A DNA stretch of 64,000 nucleotides from Janthinobacterium sp. 64 (GTDB taxonomy: Bacteria; Pseudomonadota; Gammaproteobacteria; Burkholderiales; Burkholderiaceae_D). A model generated the notes under the pieces. It did no database searches and was not told where the DNA came from. It saw only the letters and a list, made by a program, of their open reading frames with translations. The translations under genes and the position numbers were made by a program. Of the stretch, positions 37,969 through 47,978 are shown one piece after another (position 1 is the first letter of the stretch; every line of letters starts with the position of its first letter). Location of the stretch: positions 496,001-560,000 of the forward strand of contig NZ_PHUG01000001.1 in NCBI RefSeq assembly GCF_002813325.1, given 5' to 3'.

Positions 37969-40900
37969 ATGAAACCTCTCCCGCTTCCCCGCCGCGCCCT
38001 TGCCGCCTGTGTCCTGGCCGCCCTTGCCACCCTGGCCGCGCCGGGCGCGCAGGCCGCGCCTGTCGGCAATCTGCAGTCGCTGTCCGCCGTGCACGCGGCC
38101 GACGTGGACAAGAGCGAGGCACTGGGCTGGGATCTGCGCAGCGATACGGGCATGCAGCTGCGTATCAGCCTGCCGCAGGCGGACGTGCTGCGCATCCAGG
38201 CGGGCGGCAAGGGCGGCTTGACGGGGCCAGGCGACAAAGCCGCGCCCATCGTCGTGGGCCAGCCGGCCGCACAGGTGGCGTACCAGATCCATGAACAGCC
38301 CGACCATATCCTGATCACTACCGAAGCCCTGAGCCTGCGCATCGACCGCAAACCACTGCGCTTTACCTTGTACCGCAAGGGCGATGCGGCGCCGCTGTGG
38401 CGCGAGGTGCAGCCGCTGTCGCTCGACGACAAGCAGGGCGTGCAGGTGCTATCGAGCCTGCCGGGCGAGCGTTATTTTGGTGGCGGCCAGCAGAATGGCC
38501 GCTTCGAATTCAAGGGCAAGCAGGTGCCCGTGTCGTATTCGGGCGGCTGGGAAGAGGGCGACCGCCCGAATCCCGCGCCATTCCTCATGAGTTCACGGGG
38601 ATGGGGCATGCTGCGCAATACCTGGTCCGACGGGAACTACGATTTGCGCGATGCGCAGCAGATCTCGCTGCAGCATGCGGAAGGGCGCTTCGATGCGTAT
38701 TTCTTCGTCGGCAAGGACTTGCGCGACGTCGTCGCCCGCTACACGGACTTGACGGGCCGCGCGCGCATGCTGCCCCGCTGGGCGCTGGAATACGGCGACG
38801 CCGATTGCTACAACGATGGCGACAACGTGAAAAAGCCCGGTTCCGTGCCTAAGGGATGGAGCGATGGTCCTACGGGCAAGACGCCGGACGTGGTGGAGAC
38901 CGTGGCGCGCCAGTACCGCGAACACGACATGCCGGGCGGCTGGATATTGCCCAACGACGGCTACGGCTGCGGCTACGCGAATTTGCCGGAAACGGTGAAG
39001 GGCCTGGCCGGCTATGGCTTTCGCACGGGCCTGTGGACGGAAAACGGCGTCGACAAGATCGCCTGGGAAGTGGGCCAGGCGGGCAGCCGCGTGCAAAAGC
39101 TCGACGTGGCATGGACGGGCAAGGGCTACCAGTTCGCCATGGACGCGAACAAGTCGGCCTACGACGGCATCCTGAATAACTCGGACAGCCGGCCGTTTTT
39201 GTGGACGGTGATGGGCTGGGCCGGCATCCAGCGCTACGCCGTGGCGTGGACGGGCGACCAGAGCGCCAGCTGGGATTACATCCGCTGGCACATCCCGACC
39301 CTGATCGGCTCGGGCCTGTCCGGCCAGGCGTATGCATCGGGCGACGTGGATGCCATCTTCGGCGGCAGTCCGGAAACCTATCTGCGCGACTTGCAGTGGA
39401 AAAGCTTTACGCCAGTCCTGATGGGCATGTCCGGCTGGGCCGCGGCCGAGCGCAAGCATCCGTGGTGGTTCGACGAGCCGTACCGCGACATCAACCGCCG
39501 CTATCTGAAGCTCAAGATGCGCCTCACCCCCTATATGTATACGCTGGTGCGCGAAGCGGAACAATCTGGCGCGCCGCTGGTGCGCGGCCTGATGTGGGAT
39601 TACCCGCAAGACCCGGCCGCCTATACGGAAGCGTATAAATATCAATTTCTGCTGGGCCGCGACGTGCTGGTGGCGCCCGTTTATCGCAGCCAGGCCGTCA
39701 GCGGCGGCTGGCGCAAGGGCATCCACCTGCCGCAAGGCACGTGGTACGACTACTGGGATGGCCGCCAGGCCACGGCCGACGCGAAGGGACGCGACCTGGA
39801 CAGGCAGGTGACCTTGGACAAGTTGCCGGTTTTTGTCCGCGCCGGCGCCATCCTGCCCATGTATCCGGAAATGCTGTACGACGGCCAGAAGCCGAAGGAC
39901 CAGCTGACCCTCGATATCTACCCGCACGGCGATTCCCACTACACCTTGTATGAAGACGATGGCAACACGCGCCAGTACCAGGGCGGCGCCTTCAGCCAGC
40001 AAGTCATCCGCATGCGCCAGACGGGCGGCGACGTGCAGGTCGATATCGGCGCCGTCGATGGCCAGTACCAGGGCCAGGAAGCGCGCCGTGGCTATGCGCT
40101 GCGCATGCTGGCGGGCCAGGCTCCGGCCACCGTGCGGGCTGGCGAACGGCTGATCACGGCATCGGCCGAGCGCGCCGCCTACGACAGCGCAAGCGAGGGC
40201 TGGTTCTTCGATGCAGCCGACCGCCAGGGCACCCTGCACGTGAAAGTGGCGGCGCAGGATATCCGCCAGGCCTTGACTTTGCAGGTCGCCGGCGCGCTGG
40301 CCGTGGCACGCACGGATGCCGACTTCCCGGCCGCCCCCGCGCCGGGCCGCGCCTTGCCGGCCGACGCCATGCAGGTGGTGGCGCGTCCTGCCGAAGAAAA
40401 CGGCTATCCGCTGGAAAACGCCTTTGATGGCAAGCCGGAGACGTGGTTCCGCACCGTGCGCAGCCCGTCCGTGAAAAGCGGCCCGCACGAATGGGTGATC
40501 GGCTTTACGGAGCGCCGGCTGATCGACGGCATCGAACTGGCGCCGCGCAACGATCAGCACTGGAAACACGGCCAGGTGCGCGATTACGAAATCTACATCG
40601 GCGACAACAACGGCGAGTGGGGCGCGGCGCTGGCGCGCGGCACCCTCAAACTGCAGGAAGGCACGCAGACGATCAACTTCCCCGCCACGGCCGGGCGCTT
40701 GCTGCGCTTCCGCGTCATGAGCACGCAAAATCCGCAAGGCGATGGCGCCGCGTCCCTGGATCCGATGGTGACGGCGGCGCAAGGTGCGCCGGTGGCGCGT
40801 GCGTACGACGCGGCGCTGGCCACCGACGTGGCGCCCGTCACCCTGTCCGCCTTCCGCGTGCTCGAACATCGCGTGGCCGAAGGCGAGGAGGTGCAGCGCT

Positions 40901-41319
40901 ATCTGTCGGACCTGGCGCTGCCGAAGCATATCGGACGCGACCGGCCGGCCGGCAAGGCGGCCGAGATGCGCATGAACGGGCTGTGGTTCCGCAAGGGCCT
41001 CGGCGTGGGACCGGCCAGCCGCATCGACTTGCAGCTGGCCGGCAACTGGAATCTGCTGCGCGCCGACCTGGGCGTGGACGATAGCTGCCGCAGCGCGGGC
41101 GGCTTGCAATTCCAGGTCTGGAGCGGTGAGCGGCTGCTGTATGACAGCGGCCTGGTCACGGCTCCCGGGGTGGTCAAACCCGAAATCGACGTGCGCGGCC
41201 TGAGCCAGCTCAGTTTGCGCACCCTGGGCGCGCGCGGCGCCCACCCGGCCCAGGTGTGCGGCAACTGGGCCAACGCCGTGCTGACCGGCACGGAAGGCGC
41301 GACAGTCAAGCAGCGCTAA
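37969..41319 (+). CDS. Secreted GH31 glycosidase, probable alpha-N-acetylgalactosaminidase, with F5/8 and NPCBM-like domains
   Basis: This ~1,116-residue exported enzyme has a signal peptide (MKPLPLPRRALAACVLAALA, cleaved near AQA-A), an N-terminal beta-sandwich, and a GH31 barrel with predicted nucleophile D379 (KLDVAWTG) and acid/base D430 (AWTGDQSASW). A discoidin-like F5/8 domain follows at about 800-925 (ENAFDGKPETWFRT), then a C-terminal NPCBM-like domain (about 940-1110). The 51-residue gap between the two acids and the WTGDQ motif resemble the GH31 subfamily with alpha-N-acetylgalactosaminidase activity (Enterococcus Nag31 type, from memory) rather than alpha-glucosidases. Context with GH109 and aga genes supports this. 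An alpha-glucosidase or alpha-galactosidase is the alternative. Confidence 0.78.
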   Translation: MKPLPLPRRALAACVLAALATLAAPGAQAAPVGNLQSLSAVHAADVDKSEALGWDLRSDTGMQLRISLPQADVLRIQAGGKGGLTGPGDKAAPIVVGQPAAQVAYQIHEQPDHILITTEALSLRIDRKPLRFTLYRKGDAAPLWREVQPLSLDDKQGVQVLSSLPGERYFGGGQQNGRFEFKGKQVPVSYSGGWEEGDRPNPAPFLMSSRGWGMLRNTWSDGNYDLRDAQQISLQHAEGRFDAYFFVGKDLRDVVARYTDLTGRARMLPRWALEYGDADCYNDGDNVKKPGSVPKGWSDGPTGKTPDVVETVARQYREHDMPGGWILPNDGYGCGYANLPETVKGLAGYGFRTGLWTENGVDKIAWEVGQAGSRVQKLDVAWTGKGYQFAMDANKSAYDGILNNSDSRPFLWTVMGWAGIQRYAVAWTGDQSASWDYIRWHIPTLIGSGLSGQAYASGDVDAIFGGSPETYLRDLQWKSFTPVLMGMSGWAAAERKHPWWFDEPYRDINRRYLKLKMRLTPYMYTLVREAEQSGAPLVRGLMWDYPQDPAAYTEAYKYQFLLGRDVLVAPVYRSQAVSGGWRKGIHLPQGTWYDYWDGRQATADAKGRDLDRQVTLDKLPVFVRAGAILPMYPEMLYDGQKPKDQLTLDIYPHGDSHYTLYEDDGNTRQYQGGAFSQQVIRMRQTGGDVQVDIGAVDGQYQGQEARRGYALRMLAGQAPATVRAGERLITASAERAAYDSASEGWFFDAADRQGTLHVKVAAQDIRQALTLQVAGALAVARTDADFPAAPAPGRALPADAMQVVARPAEENGYPLENAFDGKPETWFRTVRSPSVKSGPHEWVIGFTERRLIDGIELAPRNDQHWKHGQVRDYEIYIGDNNGEWGAALARGTLKLQEGTQTINFPATAGRLLRFRVMSTQNPQGDGAASLDPMVTAAQGAPVARAYDAALATDVAPVTLSAFRVLEHRVAEGEEVQRYLSDLALPKHIGRDRPAGKAAEMRMNGLWFRKGLGVGPASRIDLQLAGNWNLLRADLGVDDSCRSAGGLQFQVWSGERLLYDSGLVTAPGVVKPEIDVRGLSQLSLRTLGARGAHPAQVCGNWANAVLTGTEGATVKQR

Positions 41320-41414
41320 GCAATCAATCATTTCACTAAAAAGAGCCCCTCTTCGGACCGGGGAGGGATTCTTGCAGCCTTGCGAAAACAAATCACTTAT
41401 AAAAGGAGTTGGGA

Positions 41415-44360
41415 ATGCACTTGAAAAAACTGATGGCCGCCATGGTGGCGGTAGGGTTGGCCTCGACGGCGCTGGCAGCGGAGGAGGAGAAACTGCAGCG
41501 TGTCGAAGTGACGGGATCGAGCCTGAAGCGCATCAACGCGGAGACGGCGTCGCCGGTGCAGGTGATCAACGCCAAGCAGATCGAAAACATGGGCGCGCTC
41601 ACCTTGCTGCAAGTGCTCGACAACCTGCCTGCCGCCCGCCCGGCGCAGCAGGATTTCCGCTCGATGTTCACCGGTTCCGATGGCGGCTCGCAAGCGAACT
41701 TGCGCGGCCTGGGCGCGCAGGGCACGCTGGTGCTCTTGAATGGCCGTCGCCTGTCATTCTACGGTGCGCCGGCCGGCTTCCAGACCATGTTCGTCAATAT
41801 CGACGCCATTCCCGCCGCCGCCATCGAGCGCATGGAGATTTTGACGGATGGCGCGTCGGCCGTGTATGGCTCCGATGCCGTGGCCGGCGTCATCAACGTG
41901 ATCACCAAAAAATCGTATCAAGGCCTGGAAGCGCGCGCCAACGGCGAGTTTTCGCCCAGCGTGAAAGCCTATGGCGAACGCCAGGCCAGCGTGCTGTATG
42001 GCCTGGGCGACCTGGCCAGCGACGGCTACAACATCTATGGTTCCGTCAACGTCTACCAGCGCGACCGCATCGCGCTGGCCGACACCTGGCAAAAGCGTCC
42101 TGCGTATTTTTATGCGAACAATCCGAATTTCATCCCGAACATGCGCGTGGGCGTGGGCAGCGAACCGGGCACGGTGAATCCCGGGACCTTCTTTGTCTTC
42201 GACAAGGCGAAGAACAATGCGCGCACCCAGCGCGCCGCGCCCGGCTGCAACACCAGCATCACCGAGGCGTCGGGTAGTCGCTGCGTGTGGAATGCGCTGC
42301 CCAACCAGCTCGACACGGGACCTACCTCGGAGCGCGCCACGGCTTACCTGAGCGGCCGGCTGAAACTCGGTGGCGACATGGAAGCGTTCGCGGAAGGCGC
42401 TTTCACCCACATCAAGATGCGCGGCGAGAATGGCCCGTCCAGCTTCAACAGCGGCAGCACGAACAACTGGTTCGCGCGCAATACGGGCAATACGCTGAAC
42501 ACCTTCGCCACGCCGTTCCTCAGTCCCAACAACGTCTACCTGAAGGGCAAACTCGATGCCGACATGGTAGCCAGGATGGGCGGCGCGGCCGGCTTGAACT
42601 ACCTGCTGCAGGATGCACAAGGCCACTTCGGCCAGAAGAATGTCGATGAAAACTACCGCGCGCTCGTCGGCCTGCGCGGCAGCATCGGCGGCGGCTGGGA
42701 TTTTGAAACGGCGCTCAGCGTGGCGGGCAGCCATTCGACCCTGTTCCAGACGGCGAACATCAACATCTTGGGCTTCGAGCAGGCGTTCGGGCCGTTCACG
42801 AAAGACCCCGTCAGCGGCCGCACGTATATCTCGGACAATCCCGCCTACAAGTTCGGCGAAATCAGCGAGGCCAACGCGGCGCTGGTGCGCACCGCCTATC
42901 CGACGTTTGCCATCGAATCCTGGACCAAACTGATGACCTGGGACGCGAAAGTCGAAGGTACCCTGTTCAAGCTGGGCGAGCGCGAAGTGCGCGCCGCCGT
43001 GGGCACCAACATCATGCGCGAGAGTTTTCTCACGCCCGGCAACACCGATGCCGCCAATGGCCTGATCACGCAGCAGGGCGGTTCCTGGTTCGATGGCAAG
43101 CGCACCATCGCCGCCGTGTTTGGCGAAGTGGTGGTGCCACTCAGCGACACACTGGAAGTCAATGCGGCCGCGCGCCTGGACAAATACCCGCATTTCTCCG
43201 CCAACCTGGCGCCCAAGCTGGGCGTGATCTGGCGCGCGCGGCCCGACCTGATGCTGCGCGGGACGTATTCGGAAGGCTTCCGCGCGCCCAACCTGGCCGA
43301 ATCGGGCACGGGCGGCGTCTTTGCACAGGTGGGCGGCATCCGCGACACGGTGCGCTGCGATGAAACGAATGCCATGGCGCGCGCCTTGCTGAAGTCAAAA
43401 GTGGCGACGGATGCGGACCTGGGCAAGAGCCTGCTCAATTCGAACTGCTCCACGACGGTGGGCGGCCTGACGCCGCCGAACCAGAATCTGCGTCCGGAAA
43501 AGGCGAAGATATCGACCGTGGGCCTGGTGCTGCAGCCGGCCAAGGACGTGAGCATTTCCATCGATTACTGGTTCATCAACCGCCGCGACGAAATCGTGCG
43601 CCAGGACTTCAACGAGCTGTTTACGGAACTGGTGGACAAGCACGGTCCGACCCTGGCCGGCACATCGAGCGCCATCCGCAACGACCTGACCGATACGGAC
43701 CGGGCCAACGTGGCGGCGGTGGCAGCCATGTGCGCCAATCCCGCCAACGCTGGCGTGTGCGCGGGCGGCGCGCCTGGCTACTCGGTGGGCAACCTGGGCG
43801 GCTTGATCAACTCGTATTCGAACCGCGGCCGCACCCTGATGGACGGCGTGGACATCGACGCGCGCACGCGCTTTGCGCTCGGCGACTGGGGCAAGCTGAG
43901 TACCGGCATCGCCGCCACCATCCGCAAGCGCGACACTCACGACAGCGAAGACGGCAGCGACATCAAGGGCAATACCGTCGGCTACTACGATTCGCCGCGC
44001 TACCGCGCCACGGTCAACGCCGACTGGAGCTACCGCAACTTCGTCAGCAGCGTGTTCGTCAACTACTCGGGCAAGACGCGCTGGGCGTATGGCCCCTGGG
44101 ACAAGGACAACACGCCGGAAAACTGCACCGCCGCCTCGGTATCGCTGCCGGCCGGCCAGTGCAAGGGCGCGCCGTCGTACACGACGGTCAACCTGGCCTT
44201 CAGCTGGAAGCCGGTGAAGAACCTGGACGTGGGCCTGAACGTGAAAAACGCGTTCAACAAGCGGCCATACTACGATCCGAACGGCTGGGAAGGCTACAAC
44301 CATAGCCAGGACCTGTTCGGCCGCCAGTTTGCGCTCTCGGCCAGCTACAAGTTCTTTTAA
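41415..44360 (+). CDS. TonB-dependent receptor, probable glycan uptake
   Basis: This 981-residue outer-membrane receptor has a signal peptide (MHLKKLMAAMVAVGLASTALA), a plug domain (RVEVTGSSLKR, QVINAKQIENMGALTLLQVL, QANLRGLGAQGTLVLLNGRR) and a 22-strand barrel ending in the aromatic FALSASYKFF. The ATG at 41415 has AAGGAG 6 bases upstream. It follows the GH31 gene by 95 bp and is probably in the same transcript. In this locus it should import GalNAc-containing oligosaccharides; the substrate is inferred from neighbours. No signal-transducing N-terminal extension is present. Confidence 0.87.
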   Translation: MHLKKLMAAMVAVGLASTALAAEEEKLQRVEVTGSSLKRINAETASPVQVINAKQIENMGALTLLQVLDNLPAARPAQQDFRSMFTGSDGGSQANLRGLGAQGTLVLLNGRRLSFYGAPAGFQTMFVNIDAIPAAAIERMEILTDGASAVYGSDAVAGVINVITKKSYQGLEARANGEFSPSVKAYGERQASVLYGLGDLASDGYNIYGSVNVYQRDRIALADTWQKRPAYFYANNPNFIPNMRVGVGSEPGTVNPGTFFVFDKAKNNARTQRAAPGCNTSITEASGSRCVWNALPNQLDTGPTSERATAYLSGRLKLGGDMEAFAEGAFTHIKMRGENGPSSFNSGSTNNWFARNTGNTLNTFATPFLSPNNVYLKGKLDADMVARMGGAAGLNYLLQDAQGHFGQKNVDENYRALVGLRGSIGGGWDFETALSVAGSHSTLFQTANINILGFEQAFGPFTKDPVSGRTYISDNPAYKFGEISEANAALVRTAYPTFAIESWTKLMTWDAKVEGTLFKLGEREVRAAVGTNIMRESFLTPGNTDAANGLITQQGGSWFDGKRTIAAVFGEVVVPLSDTLEVNAAARLDKYPHFSANLAPKLGVIWRARPDLMLRGTYSEGFRAPNLAESGTGGVFAQVGGIRDTVRCDETNAMARALLKSKVATDADLGKSLLNSNCSTTVGGLTPPNQNLRPEKAKISTVGLVLQPAKDVSISIDYWFINRRDEIVRQDFNELFTELVDKHGPTLAGTSSAIRNDLTDTDRANVAAVAAMCANPANAGVCAGGAPGYSVGNLGGLINSYSNRGRTLMDGVDIDARTRFALGDWGKLSTGIAATIRKRDTHDSEDGSDIKGNTVGYYDSPRYRATVNADWSYRNFVSSVFVNYSGKTRWAYGPWDKDNTPENCTAASVSLPAGQCKGAPSYTTVNLAFSWKPVKNLDVGLNVKNAFNKRPYYDPNGWEGYNHSQDLFGRQFALSASYKFF

Positions 44361-44375
44361 GCCGTGACCTTGCCC

Positions 44376-44405
44376 CGGCCCGCCAGCCAGCATGGTGGCG
44401 GGCCG
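44376..44405 (+). terminator. Hairpin after the first TonB receptor gene
   Basis: A perfect 10-bp stem (CGGCCCGCCA / TGGCGGGCCG) with a 10-base loop lies 15 bp after the stop. There is no T run, so termination may be weak or Rho-assisted, or the hairpin may protect the upstream mRNA. Confidence 0.5.
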
Positions 44406-44675
44406 CGGTATTACCCGGAAAAAGAAAAGACAATATTCCGAAATGTACAATTCGAAAGATAAACGCAAGTGAAAGCAGCGCATCATGGCTGCTTTCGCGT
44501 TTTTCTCTGGGGATTTTTGGGCCATTTCGCCGTTCCTGCTCACCTCCTTGCCTGCGCGTGTATCTGTCATACCACGGTAACGAAAGTTATCTTCCGCTAC
44601 GCTGATTTAAACGAAAGATAAATCGCATTTATTTACCCGTTTCAGCGATAAATTCGCGTTATAACTTTCTTTTTG
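44406..44675. promoter_or_regulatory. Intergenic region with four AgaR-type operator-like elements
   Basis: Between the two receptor genes lie CGAAAGATAAACG (44453-44465), TAACGAAAGTTAT (44578-44590), AACGAAAGATAAA (44610-44622) and, inverted, GTTATAACTTTCTTTTTG (44658-44675), which ends at the -35 of the next promoter. They repeat the core seen at the aga and GH31 promoters. No gene is visible in this stretch. Confidence 0.55.
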
Positions 44676-44704
44676 TTGACGATACTTATTTTTCTTTTTA
44701 AAGT
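44676..44704 (+). promoter_or_regulatory. Promoter of the second TonB receptor / GH109 unit
   Basis: TTGACG (44676-44681), a 17-bp spacer, and TAAAGT (44699-44704). It is almost base-for-base the same as the GH31 promoter. A ~160-base leader with a GC-rich hairpin-like stretch (about 44797-44828) precedes the start codon. Confidence 0.65.
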
Positions 44705-44864
44705 AATCGCAGGAAAACGAAAATCAGCCGATACGGACTGATTTCCCGAAAGGTGCGGCAGTCTGGCGCTACCTTCCGATGACCACCATAAAAATGGCGT
44801 CCCCCCGGCTCCGCCCTGGAGCGGGGAGGGCGCGCATAACCCTCGATATAGACGGAGACACAGC

Positions 44865-47800
44865 ATGCATACCACCCGACTCAAATTGCGCGACATCAGC
44901 CGCGCCGCCGCGATCGTGATCGCCCTGGCGGCAGGCGTGCCAGGCCAGGCCTGGGCACAGTCGAATGCCACCAGTACCATTTTCGGCGAAGTGAGCGCAC
45001 CGGCCGGCGCCACCGTGGTGCTGGAAAACCTGGCGACGGGCGTGCGGCGTACCCTGACGCCCGATACGTCGGGCCGCTATGTGGCCAATTCCATGCCGCC
45101 AGGGCGCTATGCGGTGCGCGTGCTGCGTGCCGGCTCGGTGGAAGCGTCGCAGGAAGTCGAAGCCCTGATCGGCGCCGGTGCGGAAGCGAACTTCGGTCCG
45201 GCCAGCGCGGCCGGTGCCGTGGGCCAGGAGCAAACCGTCGTGGTGAAAGCGTCGCGCAACACGATCGACGTGTCGAACACGAACAATGGCGTGATCTTCA
45301 TGGCCAAGGAATTGAAAGCGCTGCCGGTCGGGAACGACGTCGCTTCCATCGTGCAGCTGACGCCGGGCGTGGCCCGTGGCACCAACAGCGTGTATGGCAA
45401 TGCGCCATCGATCGGCGGCTCGGGCCAGTCGGAAAACGCCTTCTACGTCAACGGTTTCCCCATCACGAACATCCTCACCCAGGTGGGCGCGTCGGAACTG
45501 CCGTTTGGCGCGATCTCGAACCTGCAGGTGCTGTCGGGCGGCTACGGCTCGGAGTTTGGCCGTTCCACGGGCGGCGTGATCAACATCACGACCAAGAGCG
45601 GCGGCAACAAGGTCGAATTCGGCGGCAAGGTTTCCATCATCCCCCGTTCGCTGAAGGGGACTACGGAAAACCGGTACTACCCGAACACGGGCGCCAATCC
45701 GGGCACGGATGGCACCTTGAAGTACTGGAACCGCGATAACGGCAGCACCAGCAAGGTCGTCGGCTTGTATGGCAGCGGGCCGCTGATCGAGAACAAGCTG
45801 TTCGCCTTCGTGGCGCTGGAACAGACGCGCACGGACGGCGGCGCCGTCGCCGGTGCGCGCGACGACATGGTGAACAAGGTGTTGCCGAACGGCTGGCGCG
45901 AAAGCAAGAGCAAGGTTGACCGCATGATGGCCAAGTTGGACTACAACCTGACGGACGACCATCACTTCGAATACACCAAGTTGTATGACCGCACGACTAC
46001 GGATAGCCAGAGCTATGGCTTCGACTATGCCACCTTGAAACGCAACAACGTGCCTGGAGGCGGCAGCGAGACCACTATCAACTGCTGCGGCTCGTCGGCC
46101 GCGCCGGGCGCGAATGTCGATATCTTCAAGTATACGGGCTACCTGACGGACAAGCTGACGGTGACGGCCATGATGGGGCAGTCGCGCACTTCGCACCGCC
46201 GTACCCCGGAAGGCTACAATCCGCTGCTGGCGCAAACGTCGTCGAATGAATCGACCCAGGTGCCTGGCCTGACGTACACCAATCCGCAAACGGTGACCGG
46301 TACTCTGGTCGACCCGTCGTCGGCAGACCGCCAGAAGGCCAAGCGCCTGGACCTGGAATACAAGCTGGGCAAGCATTCGCTGCGCGGCGGCATCGACCGC
46401 ATCGACGTGGAATCGCAAGTGGGCCTGAGCCTGGCCGGCGGCTACCGCTGGAGGTACGAGAAGGTCAAGGATCCGACGCTCTTGATCAACGGCGCCTTTG
46501 AGACGCCGGCCCAGGGCAACGGCTATGGCAAGGATGGCTATTACGTCAGCAAGGAATTGAACGCCAACCTGGCGCGTCCGACCAGCGTGCAATCGGCGCA
46601 GTACATCCAGGATCACTATCAGGTCACGGAGTGGGTACTGCTGGACCTGGGCCTGCGCCGCGAGCAGTTCACCAACTACAGCACCGATGGCGTGGCCTTC
46701 ATTTCTCAGCGCAACATGATCGCCCCGCGCGTGGGCGCTACCTGGGATTACCTGGGCGACGGCACCCTGAAATTCTTCGCCAACGGCGGCCGCTACCACC
46801 TGCCGGTGCCATCGAATTTGTCGAGCAACATGGCCAGCCCCTTCCTGGCCACCAGCGAGATGTTCACCTACACGGGCGTCGATCCCGTGACGGGCGCGCC
46901 GACGGGCCTGCATGCGATCAGCAAGCCGTATTCGGCCAACAACGCGTATGGCCAGAGCCGCGATGCGCGCGAAGTGACGGCCGTTGGCCTGAAACCGCTG
47001 TCGCAGGATGAATTCTCGCTGGGCTTCGAACGCGCCCTGAGCAAGAAGCTGGTGGTGGGCGCCAGCGTCCTGTACCGCAAGCTGAACGACACCAACGACG
47101 ATACCTGCGACGCGCGTCCGCTGCAAGCCTGGGCCACGCGCAACGGCGTCGATACGGCTAACTGGAGCGGCTTCCAGTGTGCCATCATCAACCCGGGCCG
47201 CGACAACAGCCTGATGGTGGACTTTGACGATGGCAAGGGCCTGCGCCGCGTGGATATATCGGCGGCAGAGTGGGGCAACCCGCTGCCATCGCGCACCTAC
47301 CGCGCCTTGAACATGTTCGTCGAGCACCCGTACACGAACGGCTGGTACGGCAAGCTGACCTACACCTTGTCCGGCCTGAAGGGCAATATGGAAGGCCAGA
47401 CGGACAGCATCGGCGGCGGCGACGTGGGCTTGACGGTCAGCGACGACCACAAGGAGCTGATGTACAACGCGTATGGCTATCTGCCGGGCGACCACCGCCA
47501 CGCTTTCAAGGCCTACGGCTTCATGCAGCTCATCCCGGACGTGATGGTGGGCGCCAACCTGTCGCTGATCTCGGGCGCGCCGCGCAACTGCATCGGCGCG
47601 CTGCCCGATAACCTGAAGTTCGAGGGCAATTACGGCGATTCCTACTTCTATTGCAACGGCAAGCCGGCGCCGCGCGGCAGCCAGGGCCGCCTGCCGTGGC
47701 AAGCCCAGCTGGACATGAATGTGGCCTATACTCCCAGCGCCGTCAAAGGCCTGAGCCTGAAAGTGGACGTGTTCAACGTCTTCAACAGCCAGACCGTCAC

Positions 47801-47912
47801 CCGCTATACCGAAACGCGCGAAGACCATGGCGCCATCTCCCGCAATTACCTGCAGGTCGATGGCCGCACGGCGCCGCGTTCCGTGCGCTTCACGGCTGAA
47901 TACACCTATTAA
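44865..47912 (+). CDS. TonB-dependent receptor with carboxypeptidase-like N-terminal domain
   Basis: This 1,015-residue outer-membrane receptor has a signal peptide ending near GQAWAQ. An N-terminal CarboxypepD-regulatory-like beta-sandwich (about 35-105: GEVSAPAGATVVLENLATG, then SGRYVANSMPPGRYAVRVL) comes before the plug (NTIDVSNTNNGVIF, then IVQLTPGVARG) and the barrel, which ends RSVRFTAEYTY. This Oar/SusC-like layout is common in receptors for bulky glycans or peptides. It heads the unit with the GH109 enzyme and the DUF5077/DUF3472 protein and is probably a second importer for GalNAc glycans. Confidence 0.85.
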   Translation: MHTTRLKLRDISRAAAIVIALAAGVPGQAWAQSNATSTIFGEVSAPAGATVVLENLATGVRRTLTPDTSGRYVANSMPPGRYAVRVLRAGSVEASQEVEALIGAGAEANFGPASAAGAVGQEQTVVVKASRNTIDVSNTNNGVIFMAKELKALPVGNDVASIVQLTPGVARGTNSVYGNAPSIGGSGQSENAFYVNGFPITNILTQVGASELPFGAISNLQVLSGGYGSEFGRSTGGVINITTKSGGNKVEFGGKVSIIPRSLKGTTENRYYPNTGANPGTDGTLKYWNRDNGSTSKVVGLYGSGPLIENKLFAFVALEQTRTDGGAVAGARDDMVNKVLPNGWRESKSKVDRMMAKLDYNLTDDHHFEYTKLYDRTTTDSQSYGFDYATLKRNNVPGGGSETTINCCGSSAAPGANVDIFKYTGYLTDKLTVTAMMGQSRTSHRRTPEGYNPLLAQTSSNESTQVPGLTYTNPQTVTGTLVDPSSADRQKAKRLDLEYKLGKHSLRGGIDRIDVESQVGLSLAGGYRWRYEKVKDPTLLINGAFETPAQGNGYGKDGYYVSKELNANLARPTSVQSAQYIQDHYQVTEWVLLDLGLRREQFTNYSTDGVAFISQRNMIAPRVGATWDYLGDGTLKFFANGGRYHLPVPSNLSSNMASPFLATSEMFTYTGVDPVTGAPTGLHAISKPYSANNAYGQSRDAREVTAVGLKPLSQDEFSLGFERALSKKLVVGASVLYRKLNDTNDDTCDARPLQAWATRNGVDTANWSGFQCAIINPGRDNSLMVDFDDGKGLRRVDISAAEWGNPLPSRTYRALNMFVEHPYTNGWYGKLTYTLSGLKGNMEGQTDSIGGGDVGLTVSDDHKELMYNAYGYLPGDHRHAFKAYGFMQLIPDVMVGANLSLISGAPRNCIGALPDNLKFEGNYGDSYFYCNGKPAPRGSQGRLPWQAQLDMNVAYTPSAVKGLSLKVDVFNVFNSQTVTRYTETREDHGAISRNYLQVDGRTAPRSVRFTAEYTY

Positions 47913-47978
47913 ACTGCAACCGGCCTGCCGTGCGGCGGGCCGGTGACGATTCTTACCAACGGAAGCGAGAAGAGACCA

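Noticed and set aside
37969-41319. Calling the GH31 enzyme an alpha-glucosidase
   Set aside because: The usual WxDMNE nucleophile motif is absent; KLDVAWTG and AWTGDQ fit the GalNAcase-type subfamily, and the context agrees. Kept as an alternative only.
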